DNA from: Nothobranchius furzeri
Taxonomy: Eukaryota > Chordata > Actinopteri > Cyprinodontiformes > Nothobranchiidae
NCBI RefSeq assembly: GCF_043380555.1
Contig: NC_091746.1
Location: 14,407,478 to 14,471,477, forward strand
DNA length: 64,000 nt
Direction of reading: 5' to 3'
The translations under genes and the position numbers were made by a program. Positions 33,601-49,449 of this stretch are shown here, piece by piece; the first letter of the stretch is position 1, and the number at the start of each line of letters is the position of its first letter. The notes under the pieces are model-generated. The model was given only the letters and a program-made list of their open reading frames with translations. It ran no database searches and was not told where the DNA came from.

Positions 33601-36600
33601 TCCATTCCTTTTTGTGGTTGTAGGGGCTGTTGATTGGAGTACACTAAAACAAACCTAACCTCTCTAGGACATTCAGAAGCCAAGTTATAAGCCCACAAAG
33701 GTGTAACTGGACTACTTCTTTAAATTGACACCTGGCCCGGTGACCTTTGGGACATGGTTTGACCCCCTATAGGAATGTGCGATCATCTTGAAACGTTCAG
33801 ATCACTTACAACTCAATAGATTCTACCTTCTTGTAGCGTTTCAGCCGGATTGGACCTTGTTTTCACACAAATTGACCCAGAATGATGTGAAATTGTGCTT
33901 CGTGCAACATAATTCTGGGTGCCACTTACAAACTATAAGTGCTAATGACTCCATTCCTTTTTGTGGTTGTAGGGGCTGTTGATTGGAGTACATTAAAACA
34001 AACCTGATCTCTCTAGGACATTCAGAAGCCAAGTTATAAGCCCACAAATGTGTAACTGGACTACTTCTTTAAATTGACACCAGATCCGGTGACCTTTTGG
34101 ACATGGTTTGACCCCCTTAGGAAAGTGCTATCATCATTAAATGTTCAGATCACTTACAACTCAATAGATTCTACCTTCCTGTAACGTTTCAGCCTGATTG
34201 GACCTTGTTTTCACACAAATGGACCCAGAATGATGTGAAATTGTGCTTCATGCAACATAATTCTGGGTGCCATTTACAAACCATAAGTGCTAATGACTCC
34301 ATTCCTTTTTGTGGTTGTAGGGGATGTTGATTGGAGTACACTAAAACAAACCTAACCTCTCTAGGACATTCAGAAGCCAAGATATAAGCCCACAAAGGTG
34401 TAACTGGACTACTTCTTTAAAGTGACACCAGGCCCGGTGACCTTTGGGACATGGTTTTACCCCCTATATGAATGTGCGATCATCATGAAACGTTCAGATC
34501 ACTTACAACTCGATAGATTCTACCTTCTTGTAGCGTTTCAGCCTGATTGGACCTTGTTTTCACACAAATGGACCCAGAATGATGTGAAATTGTGCTTCGT
34601 GCAACATAATTCTGGGTGCCATTTACAAACCATAAGTGCTAATGACTCCATTCCTTTTTGTGGTTGTAGGGGCTGTTGATTGGAGTACACTAAAACAAAC
34701 CTGATCTCTCTAGGACATTCAGAAGCCAAGTTATAAGCCCACAAATGTGTAACTGGACTACTTCTTTAAATTGACACCAGATCCGGTGATCTTTGGGACA
34801 TGGTTTGAACCCCTTAGGAAAGCGCTATCATCATGAAACGTTCAGATCACTTACAACTAAATAGATTCTACCTTCCTGTAACGTTTCAGCCTGATTGGAC
34901 CTTGTTTTCACACAAATGAACCCAGAATGATGTGAAATTGTGCTTCGTGCAACATAATTCTGGGTGCCATTTACAAACCATAAATGCTAATGACTCCATT
35001 CCTTTTTGTGGTTGTAGGGGCTGTTGATTGGAGTACATTAAAACAAACCTGATTTCTCTAGGACATTCAGAAGCCAAGTTATAAGCCCACAAATGTGTAA
35101 CTGGACTGCTTCTTTAAATTGACACCAGATCCGGTGACCTTTGGGACATGGTTTGACCCCCTTAGGAAAGTGCTATCATCATGAAACGTTCAGATCACTT
35201 ACAACTCAATAGATTCTACCTTCTTGTAACGGATCAGCCTGATTGGACCTTGTTTTCACACAAATGGACCCAGAATGATGTGAAATTGTGCTTCGTGCAA
35301 CATAATTCTGGGTGCCATTTACAAACCATAAGTGCTAATGACTCCATTCCTTTTTGTGGTTGTAGGGGCTGTTGATTGGAGTATACTAAAACAAACCTGA
35401 TCTCTCTAGGACATTCAGAAGCCAAGTTATAAGCCCACAAATGTGTAACTGGACTACTTCTTTAAATTGACACCAGATCCGGTGACATTTGGGACATGGT
35501 TTGACCCCCTTAGGAAAGCACTATCATCATGAAATGTTCAGATCACTTACAACTCAATAGATTCTAGCTTCCAGTAACGTTTCAGCCTGATTGGACCTTG
35601 TTTTCACACAAATGAACCCAGAATGATGTGAAATTGTGCTTCGTGCAAAATAATTCTGGGTGCCATTTACAAACCATAAGTGCTAATGACTCCATTCCTT
35701 TTTGTGGTTGTAGGGGCTGTTGATTGGAGTACAGTAAAACAAACCTAACCTCTCTAGGACATTCAGAAGCCAAGTTAAAAGCCCACAAAGGTGTAACTGG
35801 ACTACTTCTTTAAATTGACACCTGGCCCGGTGACCTTTGGGACATGGTTTGACCCCCTATAGGAATGTGCGATCATCTTGAAATGTTCAGATCACTTACA
35901 AGTCAATAGATTCTACCTTCTTGTAGCGTTTCAGCCGGATTGGACCTTGTTTTCACACAAATTGACCCAGAATGATGTGAAATTGTGCTTCGTGCAACAT
36001 AATTCTGGGTGCCACTTACAAAGTATAAGTGCTAATGACTCCATTCCTTTTTGTGGTTGTAGGGGCTGTTGATTGGAGTACATTAAAACAAACCTGATCT
36101 CTCTAGGACATTCAGAAGCCAAGTTATAAGTCCACAAATGTGTAACTGGACTACTTCTTTAAATTGACACCAGATCCAGTGACCTTTGGGACATGGTTTG
36201 ACCCCCTTAGGAAAGTGCTATCATCATGAAACGTTCAGATCAGTTACAACTCAATAGATTCTACCTTCCTGTAACGTTTAAGCCTGATTGGACCTTGTTT
36301 TCACACAAATGAACCCAGAATGATGTGAAATTGTGCTTCGTGCAACATAATTCTGGGTGCCATTTAAAAACCATAAGTGCTAATGACTCCATTCCTTTTT
36401 GTAGTTGTAGGGACTGTTGATTGGAGTACACTAAAATAAACCTGATCTCTCTAGGACATTCAGAAGCCAAGTTATAAGCCCACAAATGTGTAACTGGACT
36501 ACTTCTTTAAATTGACACCAGATCCGGTGACCTTTGGGACATGGTTTGACCCCCTTAGGAAAGTGCTATCATCATGAAACGTTCAGATCACTTACAACTC

Positions 36601-39600
36601 AATAGATTCTACCTTCCTGTAACGTTTCAGCCTGATTGGACCTTGTTTTCACACAAATGGACCCAGAATGATGTGAAATTGTGATTCGTGCAACATAATT
36701 CTGGGTGCCATTTTCAAACCATAAGTGCTAATGACTCCATTCCTTTTTGTGGTTGTAGGGGCTGTTGATTGGAGTACACTAAAACAAACCTGATCTCTCT
36801 AGGACATTCAGAAGCCAAGTTATAAGCCCACAAAGGTGTAACTGGACTACTTCTTTAAAGTGACACCAGGCCCGGTGACCTTTGGGACATGGTTTTACCC
36901 CCTATATGATTGTGCGATCATCTTGAAATGTTCAGATCACTTACAACTCAATAGATTCTACCTTCTTGTAGCGTTTCAGCCTGAATGGACCTTGTTTTCA
37001 CACAAATGGACCCAGAATGATGTGAAATTGTGCTTCGTGCAACATAATTCTGGGTGCCATTTACAAACCATAAGTGCTAATGACTCCATTCCTTTTTGTG
37101 GTTGTAGGGGCTGTTGATTGGAGTACACTAAAACAAACCTGATCTCTCTAGGACATTCAGAAGCCAAGTTATAAGCCCACAAATGTGTAACTGGACTACT
37201 TCATTAAATTGACACCAGATCCGGTGATCTTTGGGACATGGTTTGACCCCCTTAGGAAAGTGCTATCATCATGAAACGTTCAGATCACTTACAACTCAGT
37301 AGATTCTACCTTCCTGTAACGTTTCAGCCTGATTGGACCTTGTTTTCACACAAATGAACCCAGAATGATGTGAAAATGTGCTTCGAGCAACATAATTCTG
37401 GGTGCCATTTACAAACCATAAGTGCTAATGACTCCATTCCTTTTTGTGGTTGTAGGGGCTGTTGATTGGAGTACACTAAAACAAACTTGACCTCTCTAGG
37501 ACATTCAGAAGCCAAGTTATAAGCCCACAAAGGTGTAACTGGACTACTTCTTTAAAGTGACACCAGGCCCGGTGACCTTTGGGACATGGTTTGACCCCCT
37601 ATGGGAATGTGAGATCATCATGAAACGTTCAGATCACTTACAACTCAATAGATTCTACCTTCTTGTAATGTTTCAGCCTGATTGGACCTTGTTTTCACAC
37701 AAATGGACCCAGAATGATGTGAAATTGTGCTTCGTGCAACATAATTCTGGGTGCCATTTACAAACCATAAATGCTAATGACTCCATTCCTTTTTGTGGTT
37801 GTAGGGGCTGTTGATTGGAGTACATTAAAACAAACCTGATTTCTCTAGGACATTCAGAAGCCAAGTTATAAGCCCACAAATGTGTAACTGGACTGCTTCT
37901 TTAAATTGACACCAGATCCGGTGACCTTTGGGACATGGTTTGACCCCCTTAGGAAAGTGCTATCATCATGAAACGTTCAGATCACTTACAACTCAATAGA
38001 TTCTACCTTCTTGTAACGGATCAGCCTGATTGGACCTTGTTTTCACACAAATGGACCCAGAATGATGTGAAATTGTGCTTCGTGCAACATAATTCTGGGT
38101 GCCATTTACAAACCATAAGTGCTAATGACTCCATTCCTTTTTGTGGTTGTAGGGGCTGTTGATTGGAGTATACTAAAACAAACCTGATCTCTCTAGGACA
38201 TTCAGAAGCCAAGTTATAAGCCCACAAATGTGTAACTGGACTACTTCTTTAAATTGACACCAGATCCGGTGACATTTGGGACATGGTTTGACCCCCTTAG
38301 GAAAGCACTATCATCATGAAACGTTCAGATCACTTACAACTCAATAGATTCTAGCTTCCAGTAACGTTTCAGCCTGATTGGACCTTGTTTTCACACAAAT
38401 GAACCCAGAATGATGTGAAATTGTGCTTCGTGCAAAATAATTCTGGGTGCCATTTACAAACCATAAGTGCTAATGACTCCATTCCTTTTTGTGGTTGTAG
38501 GGGCTGTTGATTGGAGTACACTAAAACAAACCTAACCTCTCTAGGACATTCAGAAGCCAAGTTATAAGCCCACAAAGGTGTAACTGGACTACTTCTTTAA
38601 ATTGACACCTGGCCCGGTGACCTTTGGGACATGGTTTGACCCCCTATAGGAATGTGCGATCATCTTGAAACGTTCAGATCACTTACAACTCAATAGATTC
38701 TACCTTCTTGTAGCGTTTCAGCCGGATTGGACCTTGTTTTCACACAAATTGACCCAGAATGATGTGAAATTGTGCTTCGTGCAACATAATTCTGGGTGCC
38801 ACTTACAAACTATAAGTGCTAATGACTCCATTCCTTTTTGTGGTTGTAGGGGATGTTGATTGGAGTACATTAAAACAAACCTGATCTCTCTAGGACATTC
38901 AGAAGCCAAGTTATAAGCCCACAAATGTGTAACTGGACTACTTCTTTAAATTGACACCAGATCCGGTGACCTTTTGGACATGGTTTGACCCCCTTAGGAA
39001 AGTGCTATCATCATTAAATGTTCAGATCACTTACAACTCAATAGATTCTACCTTCCTGTAACGTTTCAGCCTGATTGGACCTTGTTTTCACACAAATGGA
39101 CCCAGAATGATGTGAAATTGTGCTTCATGCAACATAATTCTGGGTGCCATTTACAAACCATAACTGCTAATGACTCCATTCCTTTTTGTGGTTGTAGGGG
39201 CTGTTGATTGGAGTACACTAAAACAAACCTAACCTCTCTAGGACATTCAGAAGCCAAGATATAAGCCCACAAAGGTGTAACTGGACTACTTCTTTAAAGT
39301 GACACCAGGCCCGGTGACCTTTGGGACATGGTTTTACCCCCTATATGAATGTGCGATCATCTTGAAACGTTCAGATCACTTACAACTCGATAGATTCTAC
39401 CTTCTTGTAGCGTTTCAGCCTGATTGGACCTTGTTTTCACACAAATGGACCCAGAATGATGTGAAATTGTGCTTCGTGCAACATAATTCTGGGTGCCATT
39501 TACAAACCATAAGTGCTAATGACTCCATTCCTTTTTGTGGTTGTAGGGGCTGTTGATTGGAGTACACTAAAACAAACCTGATCTCTCTAGGACATTCAGA

Positions 39601-42600
39601 AGCCAAGTTATAAGCCCACAAATGTGTAACTGGACTACTTCTTTAAATTGACACCAGATCCGGTGATCTTTGGGACATGGTTTGAACCCCTTAGGAAAGT
39701 GCTATCATCATGAAACATTCAGATCACTTACAACTCAGTAGATTCTACCTTCCTGTAACGTTTCAGCCTGATTGGACCTTGTTTTCACACAAATGAACCC
39801 AGAATGATGTGAAATTGTGCTTCGTGCAACATAATTCTGGGTGCCATTTAAAAACCATAAGTGCTAATGACTCCATTCCTTTTTGTGGTTGTAGGGGCTA
39901 TTGATTGGAGTATACTAAAACAACCCTGACCTCTCTAGGACATTCAGAAGCCAAGTTATAAGCCCACAAATGTGTAACTGGACTACTTCTTTAAAGTGCC
40001 ACCAGATCCGGTGACCTTTGGGACATGGTTTGACCCCCTTAGGAAAGTGCGATCATCATGAAACGTTCAGATCACTTACAACTCAATAGATTCTACCTTC
40101 TTGTAACGGATCAGCCTGATTGGACCTTGTTTTCACACAAATGGACCCAGAATGATGTGAAATTGTGCTTCGTGCAACATAATTCTGGGTGCCATTTACA
40201 AACCATAAGTGCTAATGACTCCATTCCTTTTTGTGGTTGTAGGGGCTGTTGATTGGAGTATACTAAAACAAACCTGATCTCTCTAGGACATTCAGAAGCC
40301 AAGTTATAAGCCCACAAATGTGTAACTGGACTACTTCTTTAAATTGACACCAGATCCGGTGACATTTGGGACATGGTTTGACCCCCTTAGGAAAGCACTA
40401 TCATCATGAAATGTTCAGATCACTTACAACTCAATAGATTCTAGCTTCCAGTAACGTTTCAGCCTGATTGGACCTTGTTTTCACACAAATGAACCCAGAA
40501 TGATGTGAAATTGTGCTTCGTGCAAAATAATTCTGGGTGCCATTTACAAACCATAAGTGCTAATGACTCCATTCCTTTTTGTGGTTGTAGGGGCTGTTGA
40601 TTGGAGTACAGTAAAACAAACCTAACCTCTCTAGGACATTCAGAAGCCAAGTTAAAAGCCCACAAAGGTGTAACTGGACTACTTCTTTAAATTGACACCT
40701 GGCCCGGTGACCTTTGGGACATGGTTTGACCCCCTATAGGAATGTGCGATCATCTTGAAACGTTCAGATCACTTACAAGTCAATAGATTCTACCTTCTTG
40801 TAGCGTTTCAGCCGGATTGGACCTTGTTTTCACACAAATTGACCCAGAATGATGTGAAATTGTGCTTCGTGCAACATAATTCTGGGTGCCACTTACAAAG
40901 TATAAGTGCTAATGACTCCATTCCTTTTTGTGGTTGTAGGGGCTGTTGATTGGAGTACATTAAAACAAACCTGATCTCTCTAGGACATTCAGAAGCCAAG
41001 TTATAAGTCCACAAATGTGTAACTGGACTACTTCTTTAAATTGACACCAGATCCAGTGACCTTTGGGACATGGTTTGACCCCCTTAGGAAAGTGCTATCA
41101 TCATGAAACGTTCAGATCAGTTACAACTCAATAGATTCTACCTTCCTGTAACGTTTAAGCCTGATTGGACCTTGTTTTCACACAAATGAACCCAGAATGA
41201 TGTGAAATTGTGCTTCGTGCAACATAATTCTGGGTGCCATTTAAAAACCATAAGTGCTAATGACTCCATTCCTTTTTGTAGTTGTAGGGACTGTTGATTG
41301 GAGTACACTAAAATAAACCTGATCTCTCTAGGACATTCAGAAGCCAAGTTATAAGCCCACAAATGTGTAACTGGACTACTTCTTTAAATTGACACCAGAT
41401 CCGGTGACCTTTGGGACATGGTTTGACCCCCTTAGGAAAGTGCTATCATCATGAAACGTTCAGATCACTTACAACTCAATAGATTCTACCTTCCTGTAAC
41501 GTTTCAGCCTGATTGGACCTTGTTTTCACACAAATGGACCCAGAATGATGTGAAATTGTGATTCGTGCAACATAATTCTGGGTGCCATTTTCAAACCATA
41601 AGTGCTAATGACTCCATTCCTTTTTGTGGTTGTAGGGGCTGTTGATTGGAGTACACTAAAACAAACCTGATCTCTCTAGGACATTCAGAAGCCAAGTTAT
41701 AAGCCCACAAAGGTGTAACTGGACTACTTCTTTAAAGTGACACCAGGCCCGGTGACCTTTGGGACATGGTTTTACCCCCTATATGATTGTGCGATCATCT
41801 TGAAATGTTCAGATCACTTACAACTCAATAGATTCTACCTTCTTGTAGCGTTTCAGCCTGAATGGACCTTGTTTTCACACAAATGGACCCAGAATGATGT
41901 GAAATTGTGCTTCGTGCAACATAATTCTGGGTGCCATTTACAAACCATAAGTGCTAATGACTCCATTCCTTTTTGTGGTTGTAGGGGCTGTTGATTGGAG
42001 TACACTAAAACAAACCTGATCTCTCTAGGACATTCAGAAGCCAAGTTATAAGCCCACAAATGTGTAACTGGACTACTTCATTAAATTGACACCAGATCCG
42101 GTGATCTTTGGGACATGGTTTGACCCCCTTAGGAAAGTGCTATCATCATGAAACGTTCAGATCACTTACAACTCAGTAGATTCTACCTTCCTGTAACGTT
42201 TCAGCCTGATTGGACCTTGTTTTCACACAAATGAACCCAGAATGATGTGAAAATGTGCTTCGAGCAACATAATTCTGGGTGCCATTTACAAACCATAAGT
42301 GCTAATGACTCCATTCCTTTTTGTGGTTGTAGGGGCTGTTGATTGGAGTACACTAAAACAAACTTGACCTCTCTAGGACATTCAGAAGCCAAGTTATAAG
42401 CCCACAAAGGTGTAACTGGACTACTTCTTTAAAGTGACACCAGGCCCGGTGACCTTTGGGACATGGTTTGACCCCCTATGGGAATGTGAGATCATCATGA
42501 AACGTTCAGATCACTTACAACTCAATAGATTCTACCTTCTTGTAATGTTTCAGCCTGATTGGACCTTGTTTTCACACAAATGGACCCAGAATGATGTGAA

Positions 42601-44240
42601 ATTGTGCTTCGTGCAACATAATTCTGGGTGCCATTTACAAACCATAAATGCTAATGACTCCATTCCTTTTTGTGGTTGTAGGGGCTGTTGATTGGAGTAC
42701 ATTAAAACAAACCTGATTTCTCTAGGACATTCAGAAGCCAAGTTATAAGCCCACAAATGTGTAACTGGACTGCTTCTTTAAATTGACACCAGATCCGGTG
42801 ACCTTTGGGACATGGTTTGACCCCCTTAGGAAAGTGCTATCATCATGAAACGTTCAGATCACTTACAACTCAATAGATTCTACCTTCTTGTAACGGATCA
42901 GCCTGATTGGACCTTGTTTTCACACAAATGGACCCAGAATGATGTGAAATTGTGCTTCGTGCAACATAAATCTGGGTGCCATTTACAAACCATAAGTGCT
43001 AATGACTCCATTCCTTTTTGTGGTTGTAGGGGCTGTTGATTGGAGTATACTAAAACAAACCTGATCTCTCTAGGACATTCAGAAGCCAAGTTATAAGCCC
43101 ACAAATGTGTAACTGGACTACTTCTTTAAATTGACACCAGATCCGGTGACATTTGGGACATGGTTTGACCCCCTTAGGAAAGCACTATCATCATGAAACG
43201 TTCAGATCACTTACAACTCAATAGATTCTAGCTTCCAGTAACGTTTCAGCCTGATTGGACCTTGTTTTCACACAAATGAACCCAGAATGATGTGAAATTG
43301 TGCTTCGTGCAAAATAATTCTGGGTGCCATTTACAAACCATAAGTGCTAATGACTCCATTCCTTTTTGTGGTTGTAGGGGCTGTTGATTGGAGTACACTA
43401 AAACAAACCTAACCTCTCTAGGACATTCAGAAGCCAAGTTATAAGCCCACAAAGGTGTAACTGGACTACTTCTTTAAATTGACACCTGGCCCGGTGACCT
43501 TTGGGACATGGTTTGACCCCCTATAGGAATGTGCGATCATCTTGAAACGTTCAGATCACTTACAACTCAATAGATTCTACCTTCTTGTAGCGTTTCAGCC
43601 GGATTGGACCTTGTTTTCACACAAATTGACCCAGAATGATGTGAAATTGTGCTTCGTGCAACATAATTCTGGGTGCCACTTACAAACTATAAGTGCTAAT
43701 GACTCCATTCCTTTTTGTGGTTGTAGGGGATGTTGATTGGAGTACATTAAAACAAACCTGATCTCTCTAGGACATTCAGAAGCCAAGTTATAAGCCCACA
43801 AATGTGTAACTGGACTACTTCTTTAAATTGACACCAGATCCGGTGACCTTTTGGACATGGTTTGACCCCCTTAGGAAAGTGCTATCATCATTAAATGTTC
43901 AGATCACTTACAACTCAATAGATTCTACCTTCCTGTAACGTTTCAGCCTGATTGGACCTTGTTTTCACACAAATGGACCCAGAATGATGTGAAATTGTGC
44001 TTCATGCAACATAATTCTGGGTGCCATTTACAAACCATAACTGCTAATGACTCCATTCCTTTTTGTGGTTGTAGGGGCTGTTGATTGGAGTACACTAAAA
44101 CAAACCTAACCTCTCTAGGACATTCAGAAGCCAAGATATAAGCCCACAAAGGTGTAACTGGACTACTTCTTTAAAGTGACACCAGGCCCGGTGACCTTTG
44201 GGACATGGTTTTACCCCCTATAGGAATGTGCGATCATCTT
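30600..44240 (+). repeat. Higher-order repeat: 14-mer unit (4877 bp), three copies
   Basis: Landmark GTAACGGATCAGCC monomers start copies at 30654, 35181 and 40058. Spacing is 4527 bp (13 monomers) and 4877 bp (14 monomers). Diagnostic variants repeat at these distances: ACAGTAAAAC (31204, 35731, 40608), ACAAGTCAATAG (31372, 35899, 40776), GTGATTCGTGC (32152, 36679, 41556) and CCTGAATGG (32453, 36980, 41857). The first copy lacks the CTTCGAGCAAC monomer found at 37380 and 42260. Each unit contains two related halves, both beginning with the GGATCAG monomer. The third copy loses the pattern in the monomer at about 44239. Copies two and three differ at few positions by eye. Confidence 0.88.
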
Positions 44241-45154
44241 GAAACGTTCAGATCACTTACAACTCGATAGATTCTACCTTCTTGTAGCGTTTCAGCCTGA
44301 TTGGACCTTGTTTTCACACAAATGGACCCAGAATGATGTGAAATTGTGCTTCGTGCAACATAATTCTGGGTGCCAATTAAAAACCATAAGTGCTAATGTC
44401 TCCATTCCTTTTTGTGGTTGTAGGGGCTGTTGATTGGAGTACATTAAAACAAATCTGATCTCTCTAGGACATTCAGAAGCCAAGTTATAAGTCCACAAAT
44501 GTGTAACTGGACTACTTCTTTAAATTGACACCAGATCCAGTGACCTTTGGGACATGGTTTGACCCCCTTAGGAAAGTGCTATCATCATGAAACGTTCAGA
44601 TCAGTTACAACTCAATAGATTCTACCTTCCTGTAACGTTTCAGCCTGATTGGACCTTGTTTTCACACAAATGAACCCGGAATGATGTGAAATTGTGCTTC
44701 GTGCAACATAATTCTGGGTGCCATTTAAAAACCATAAGTGCTAATGACTCCATTCCTTTTTGTAGTTGTAGGGACTGTTGATTGGAGTACACTAAAATAA
44801 ACCTGATCTCTCTAGGACATTCAGAAGCCAAGTTATAAGCCCACAAATGTGTAACTGGACTACTTCTTTAAATTGACACCAGATCCGGTGACCTTTGGGA
44901 CATGGTTTGACCCCCTTAGGAAAGTGCTATCATCATGAAACGTTCAGATCACTTACAACTCAATAGATTCTACCTTCCTGTAACGTTTCAGCCTGATTGG
45001 ACCTTGTTTTCACACAAATGGACCCAGAATGATGTGAAATTGTGCTTCGTGCAACATAATTCTGGGTGCCATTTACAAACCATAAGTGCTAATGACTCCA
45101 TTCCTTTTTGTGGTTGTAGGGGCTGTTGATTGGAGTACACTAAAACAGACCTGA

Positions 45155-48100
45155 TCTCTCTAGGACATTCAGAAGCCAAGTTATAAGCCCACAAATGTGT
45201 AACTGGACTACTTCTTTAAATTGACACCAGATCCGGTGATCTTTGGGACATGGTTTGACCCCCTTAGGAAAGTGCTATCATCATGAAACGTTCAGATCAC
45301 TTACAACTCAGTAGATTCTACCTTCCTGTAACGTTTCAGCCTGATTGGACCTTGTTTTCACACAAATGAACCCAGAATGATGTGAAATTGTGCTTCGTGC
45401 AACATAATTCTGGGTGCCATTTAAAAACCATAAGTGCTAATGACTCCATTCCTTTTTGTAGTTGTAGGGACTGTTGATTGGAGTACACTAAAATAAACCT
45501 GATCTCTGTAGGACATTCAGAAGCCAAGTTATAAGCCCACAAATGTGTAACTGGACTACTTCTTTAAATTGACACCAGATCCGGTGACCTTTGGGACATG
45601 GTTTGACCCCCTTAGGAAACTGCTATCATCATGAAACGTTCAGATCACTTACAACTCAATAGATTCTACCTTCCTGTAACGTTTCAGCCTGATTGGACCT
45701 TGTTTTCACACAAATGGACCCAGAATCATGTGAAATTGTGCTTCGTGCAACATAATTCTGGGTGCCATTTACAAACCATAAGTGCTAATGACTCCATTCC
45801 TTTTTGTGGTTGTAGGGGCTGTTGATTGGAGTACACTAAAACAAACCTAACCTCTCTAGGACATTCAGAAGCCAAGTTATAAGCCCACAAAGGTTTAACT
45901 GGACTACTTCTTTAAAGTGACACCAGGCCCGGTGACCTTTGGGACATGGTTTTACCCCCTATAGGAATGTGCGATCATCTTGAAATGTTCAGATCACTTA
46001 CAACTCAATAGATTCTACCTTCTTGTAGCGTTTCAGCCTGATTGGACCTTGTTTTCACACAAATGGACCCAGAATGATGTGATATTGTGCTTCGTGCAAC
46101 ATAATTCTGGGTGCCATTTACAAACCATAAGTGCTAATGACTCCATTCCTTTTTGTGGTTGTAGGGGCTGTTGATTGGAGTACACTAAAACAAACCTGAT
46201 CTCTCTAGGACATTCAGAAGCCAAGTTATAAGCCCACAAATGTGTAACTGGACTACTTCTTTAAATTGACACCAGATCCGGTGATCTTTGGGACATGGTT
46301 TGACCCCCTTAGGAAAGTGCTATCATCATGAAACGTTCAGATCACTTACAACTCAGTAGATTCTAACTTCCTGTAACGTTTCAGCCTGATTGGACCTTGA
46401 TTTCACACAAATGAACCCAGAATGATGTGAAATTGTGCTTCGTGCAACATAATTCTGGGTGCCATTTAAAAACCATAAGTGCTAATGTCTACATTCCTTT
46501 TTGTGGTTGTAGGGGCTGTTGATTGGAGTACACTAAAGCAAACCTGATCGCTCTAGGACATTCATAAGCCAAGTTATAAGCCCACAAATGTGTAACTGGA
46601 CTACTTCTTTAAATTGACACCAGATCCAGTGACCTTTGGGACATGGTTTGACCCCCTTAGGAAAGTGCTATCATCATGAAACGTTCAGATCAGTTACAAC
46701 TCAATAGATTCTACCTTCCTGTAACGTTTCAGCCTGATTGGACCTTGTTTTCACACAAATGAACCCAGAATGATGTGAAATTGTGCTTCGTGCAACATAA
46801 TTCTGGGTGCCATTTAAAAACCATACGTGCTAATGACTCCATTCCTTTTTGTAGTTGTAGGGACTGTTGATTGGAGTACACTAAAATAAACCTGATCTCT
46901 CTAGGACATTCAGAAGCCAAGTTATAAGCCCACAAATGTGTAACTGGACTACTTCTTTAAATTGACACCAGATCCGGTGACCTTTGGGACATGGTTTGAC
47001 CCCCTTAGGAAAGTGCTATCATCATGAAACGTTCAGATCACTTACAACTCAATAGATTCTACCTTCCTGTAACGTTTCAGCCTGATTGGACCTTGTTTTC
47101 ACACAAATGGACCCAGAATGATGTGAAATTGTGCTTCGTGCAACATAATTCTGGGTGCCATTTACAAACCATAAGTGCTAATGACTCCATTCCTTTTTGT
47201 GGTTGTAGGGGCTGTTGATTGGAGTACACTAAAACAAACCTAACCTCTCTAGGAAATTCAGAAGCCAAGTTATAAGCCCACAAAGGTGTAACTGGACTAC
47301 TTCTTTAAAGTGACACCAGGCCCGGTGACCTTTGGGACATGGTTTTACCCCCTATAGGAATGTGCGATCATCTTGAAATGTTCAGATCACTTACAACCTT
47401 CCTGTAACGTTTCAGCCTGATTGGACCTTGTTTTCACACAAATGGACCCAGAATGATGTGAAATTGTGCTTTCTGCAACATAATTCTGGGTGCCATTTAC
47501 AAACCATAAGTGCTAATGACTCCATTCCTTTTTGTGGTTGTATGGGCTGTTGATTGTAGTACACTAAAACAAACCTGATCTCTCTAGGACATTCAGAAGC
47601 CAAGTTATAAGCCCACAAATGTGTAACTGGACTACTTCTTTAAATTGACACCAGATCTGGTGACGTTTGGGACATGGTTTGACCCCCTTAGGAAAGTGCT
47701 ATCATCATGAAATGTTCAGATCACTTACAACTCAAAAGATTCTACCTTCCTGTAACGTTTCAGCCTAATTGGACCTTGTTTTAACACAAATGGACCCAGA
47801 ATGATGTGAAATTGTGCTTCGTGCAACTTAATTCTGGGTGCCATTTAAAAACCATAAGTGCTAATGACTCCATTCCTTTTTGTGGTTGTAGGGGCTGTTG
47901 ATTGGAGTAGATTAAAACAAACCTGATCTCTCTAGGACATTCAGAAGCCAAGTTATAAGCCCACAAAGGTGTAACTGGACTACTTCTTTAAAGTGACACC
48001 AGGCCTGGTGACCTTTGGGACATGGTTTGACCCCCTATAGGAATGTGCGATCATCATGAAACGTTCAGATCACTTACAACTCAATAGATTCTACCTTCTT

Positions 48101-48990
48101 GTAACGTTTCAGCCTGATTGGACCTTGTTTTCAAACAAATGGACCCAGAATGATGTGAAATTGTGCTTCGTGCAACATAATTCTGGGTGCCATTTACAAA
48201 CCATAAGTGCTAATGACTCCATTCCTTTTTGTGGTTGTAGGGGCTGTTGATTGGAGTACACTAAAACAAACCTGATCTCTCTAGGACATTCAGAAGCCAA
48301 GTTATAAGCCCACAAAGGTGTAACTGGAGTACTTCTTTAAAGTGACACCAGGCCCGGTGACCTTTGGGACATGGTGTGACCCCCTATAGGAATGTGCGAT
48401 CATCATGAAACATTCAGATCACTTACAACTCAATAGATTCTACCTTCCTGTAACTTTTCAGCCTGATTGGACCTTGTTTTCACACAATTGAACCCAGAAT
48501 GATGTGAAATTGTGCTTCGTGCAACATAATTCTGGGTGCCATTTACAAACCATAAGTGCTAATGACTCCATTCCTTTTTGTGGTTGTAGGGGCTGTTAAT
48601 TGGAGTACACTAAAACAAACCTGATCTCTCTAGGACATTCAGAAGCCAAGTTATAAGCCCACAAATGTGTAACTGGACTACTTCTTTAAAGTGACACCAG
48701 GCCCGGTGACGTTTGGGACATGGTGTGACCCCCTATAGGAATGTGCGATCATCATGAAACGTTCAGATCGCTTACATTTCAATAGATTCTACCTTCTTGT
48801 AACGTTTCAGCCTGATTGGACCTTGTTTTCACACAAATGAACCCAGAATGATGTGAAATTGTGCTTCGTGCAACATAATTCTGGGTGCCATTTAAAAACC
48901 ATAAGTGCTAATGACTCCATTCCTTTTTGTGGTTGTAGGGGCTGTTAATTGGAGTACACTAAAACAAACCTGATCTCTCTAGGACATTCA
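45155..48990 (+). repeat. Long-range duplicated satellite segment, left copy
   Basis: Eleven monomers here recur 9391 bp downstream at about 54546-58390 with private variants in the same order: CAGAATCATGTG, GTGATATTGTGC, TTCTAACTTCC, CCATACGTGC, the 14-bp deletion, TTTTAACACAAAT, TTCAAACAAATGG, ACACAATTGAACC and GATCGCTTACATTTC. A continuation (about 49130-50490) recurs at 10088 bp offset, because the right copy holds two extra monomers near 58430-59120. Confidence 0.85.
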
Positions 48991-49449
48991 GAAGCCAAGT
49001 TATCAGTCCACAAATGTGTAACTGGACTACTTCTTTAAAGTGACACCAGATCCGGTGACCTTTGGGACATGGTTTGACCCCCTTAGGAAAGTGCGATCAT
49101 CATGAAACGTTCAGATAACTTACAACTCAATAGATTCTACCTTCCTGTAACGTTTCAGCCTGATTGGACCTTGTTTTCACACAAATGAACCCAGAATGAT
49201 GTGAAATTGTGCTTCGTGCAACATAATTCTGGGTGCCATTTACAAACCATAAATGCTAATGACTCCATTCCTTTTTGTGGTTGTAGGAGCTGTTGATTGG
49301 AGTACATTAAAACAAACCTGATCTCTCTAGGACATTCAGAAGCCAAGTTATAAGTCCACAAATGTGTAACTGGACTACTTCTTTAAATTGACACCAGATC
49401 CAGTGACCTTTGGGACATGGTTTGACCCCCTTAGGAAAGTGCTATCATC